Shown piece after piece: positions 4,640 to 5,260 of a stretch of DNA of 5,260 nucleotides; the stretch's first letter is position 1; the number at the start of each line of letters is the position of its first letter. This DNA comes from Bacteroidota bacterium (GTDB lineage Bacteria; Bacteroidota; Bacteroidia; NS11-12g; UBA955): the NCBI GenBank assembly GCA_018969565.1, contig JAGWYC010000144.1:1-5260 (forward strand). Direction: 5' to 3'. Below the pieces are notes generated by a model. That model saw nothing but the letters and a program-made list of their open reading frames with translations. It made no database searches and was not told the origin of the DNA. The position numbers and the translations under genes were made by a program.

Positions 4640-5260
4640 ATGGAAGCAGAATTTTTTACCGCCCTGGGTCGTCATTTCGCAGCATATAAAACCGATGCGC
4701 GCTGGCAGCAGGTCATCAAAGAAGCCGGTATCCGCAATCCCTGGTTCAGCCGTGATCAGGTGGAATTCTGTCTGGAAACCTGGGCTGAAGCGCTTCAGGA
4801 AGCTGCCGTGGCCTCCTGGCTGCAGCACTTGAAACCCACTACTCAAGCCAAAATAGTGGGCATCCTGATGGCGGGAAATATTCCCCTGGTTGGACTCCAT
4901 GACCTGCTCTGTGTGCTGGCTTCCGGCCATCATGCCCTGGTGAAACTATCATCCGATGATCAGGTGCTGATGCGCGAGGTCATGCGCTTTGCCCGTGAAT
5001 ACGGACTTCCCACGGGTCAAATCATGGAAGAAACTGAGCATCTGAAAGGAGTGGAGGCGGCCATCGCCACAGGCAGCAACAATTCTGCGCGCTATTTCAA
5101 ACAGTATTTCGGTCATCTGCCCCATATTATTCGTAAAAACCGGAATTCTGTAGCATTGATTTCACTTAATGAACCCGAAAGCACACTGAGGGCGCTGCCT
5201 GACGATCTGTTTCGCTACTATGGACTGGGCTGCCGCAATGTCACCCATCTGTTTCTGCCG
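4640..5260 (+). CDS. LuxC-family acyl-CoA reductase, N-terminal part, cut by the right edge
   Basis: Members of this family (aldehyde-dehydrogenase fold) reduce acyl-CoA or acyl thioesters with NADPH. LuxC itself supplies aldehyde for luminescence, but the Bacteroidota homologues sit in non-luminous cells and their physiological substrate is unclear. The 207 residues visible are open to the window end; full-length relatives are about 340-360. Recognisable blocks are MAGNIPLVGLHDLL (77-90), leading into the LASGHHALVKLSSDD nucleotide-binding region, then AIATGSNNSARYFKQYFG (141-158) and YYGLGCRNVTHLFLP (193-207). C198 in GLGCRN is the likely catalytic cysteine by position, though I cannot align it formally. 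No signal peptide is seen, so a cytoplasmic enzyme is expected. The start is fixed by the -7 box 8 nt upstream. In many relatives, as I recall, a ferredoxin gene and serC/serA lie next door; that region is outside this window. The lux name is not used because luminescence is not implied. Confidence 0.85.
   Translation, partial: MEAEFFTALGRHFAAYKTDARWQQVIKEAGIRNPWFSRDQVEFCLETWAEALQEAAVASWLQHLKPTTQAKIVGILMAGNIPLVGLHDLLCVLASGHHALVKLSSDDQVLMREVMRFAREYGLPTGQIMEETEHLKGVEAAIATGSNNSARYFKQYFGHLPHIIRKNRNSVALISLNEPESTLRALPDDLFRYYGLGCRNVTHLFLP

Overview
The window looks like a chromosomal fragment from a member of the Bacteroidota. Three things point there: the protein types (an M24B aminopeptidase P and a LuxC-type acyl-CoA reductase, both of the flavour usual in that phylum, plus a PorT-like outer-membrane barrel), the near-absence of Shine-Dalgarno sequences, and -7 promoter boxes matching TAnnTTTG placed just before start codons. 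I cannot narrow it to a genus. Coding regions are moderately GC-rich. The left end and parts of the spacers are AT-richer.

Layout. Positions 1-370 appear to be the 5' end and control region of a minus-strand gene leaving the left edge: a reading frame open from 199, a good -7 box at 230-237, two copies of an ATCCYT-GAAAAT-AGGGAW dyad at 276-316 and a separate 14-bp palindrome at 343-356. Positions 366-780 hold no gene I can support. fumC (class II fumarase, 810-2273, +) is followed by a non-coding stretch (2274-2590) packed with REP-like hairpin repeats. Two 70-bp units share identical arms but have diverged loops, and a third unit lies in the opposite orientation. Next comes an Xaa-Pro aminopeptidase (2591-3880, +), convergent with a small outer-membrane beta-barrel protein (3887-4588, -) across a 6-bp gap. 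That gene is transcribed divergently from a LuxC-family acyl-CoA reductase (4640 to the right edge, +, incomplete) across a 51-bp spacer holding two back-to-back promoters.

The complete genes are ordinary housekeeping or envelope functions (TCA cycle, peptide turnover, outer membrane, acyl-CoA reduction). No shared pathway links them and no operon is evident; each seems to have its own promoter. I see no defence, mobile-gene or biosynthetic system. The most interesting content is non-coding: the hairpin array after fumC, the dyad cluster at the left end, and the nearly leaderless promoter arrangement.
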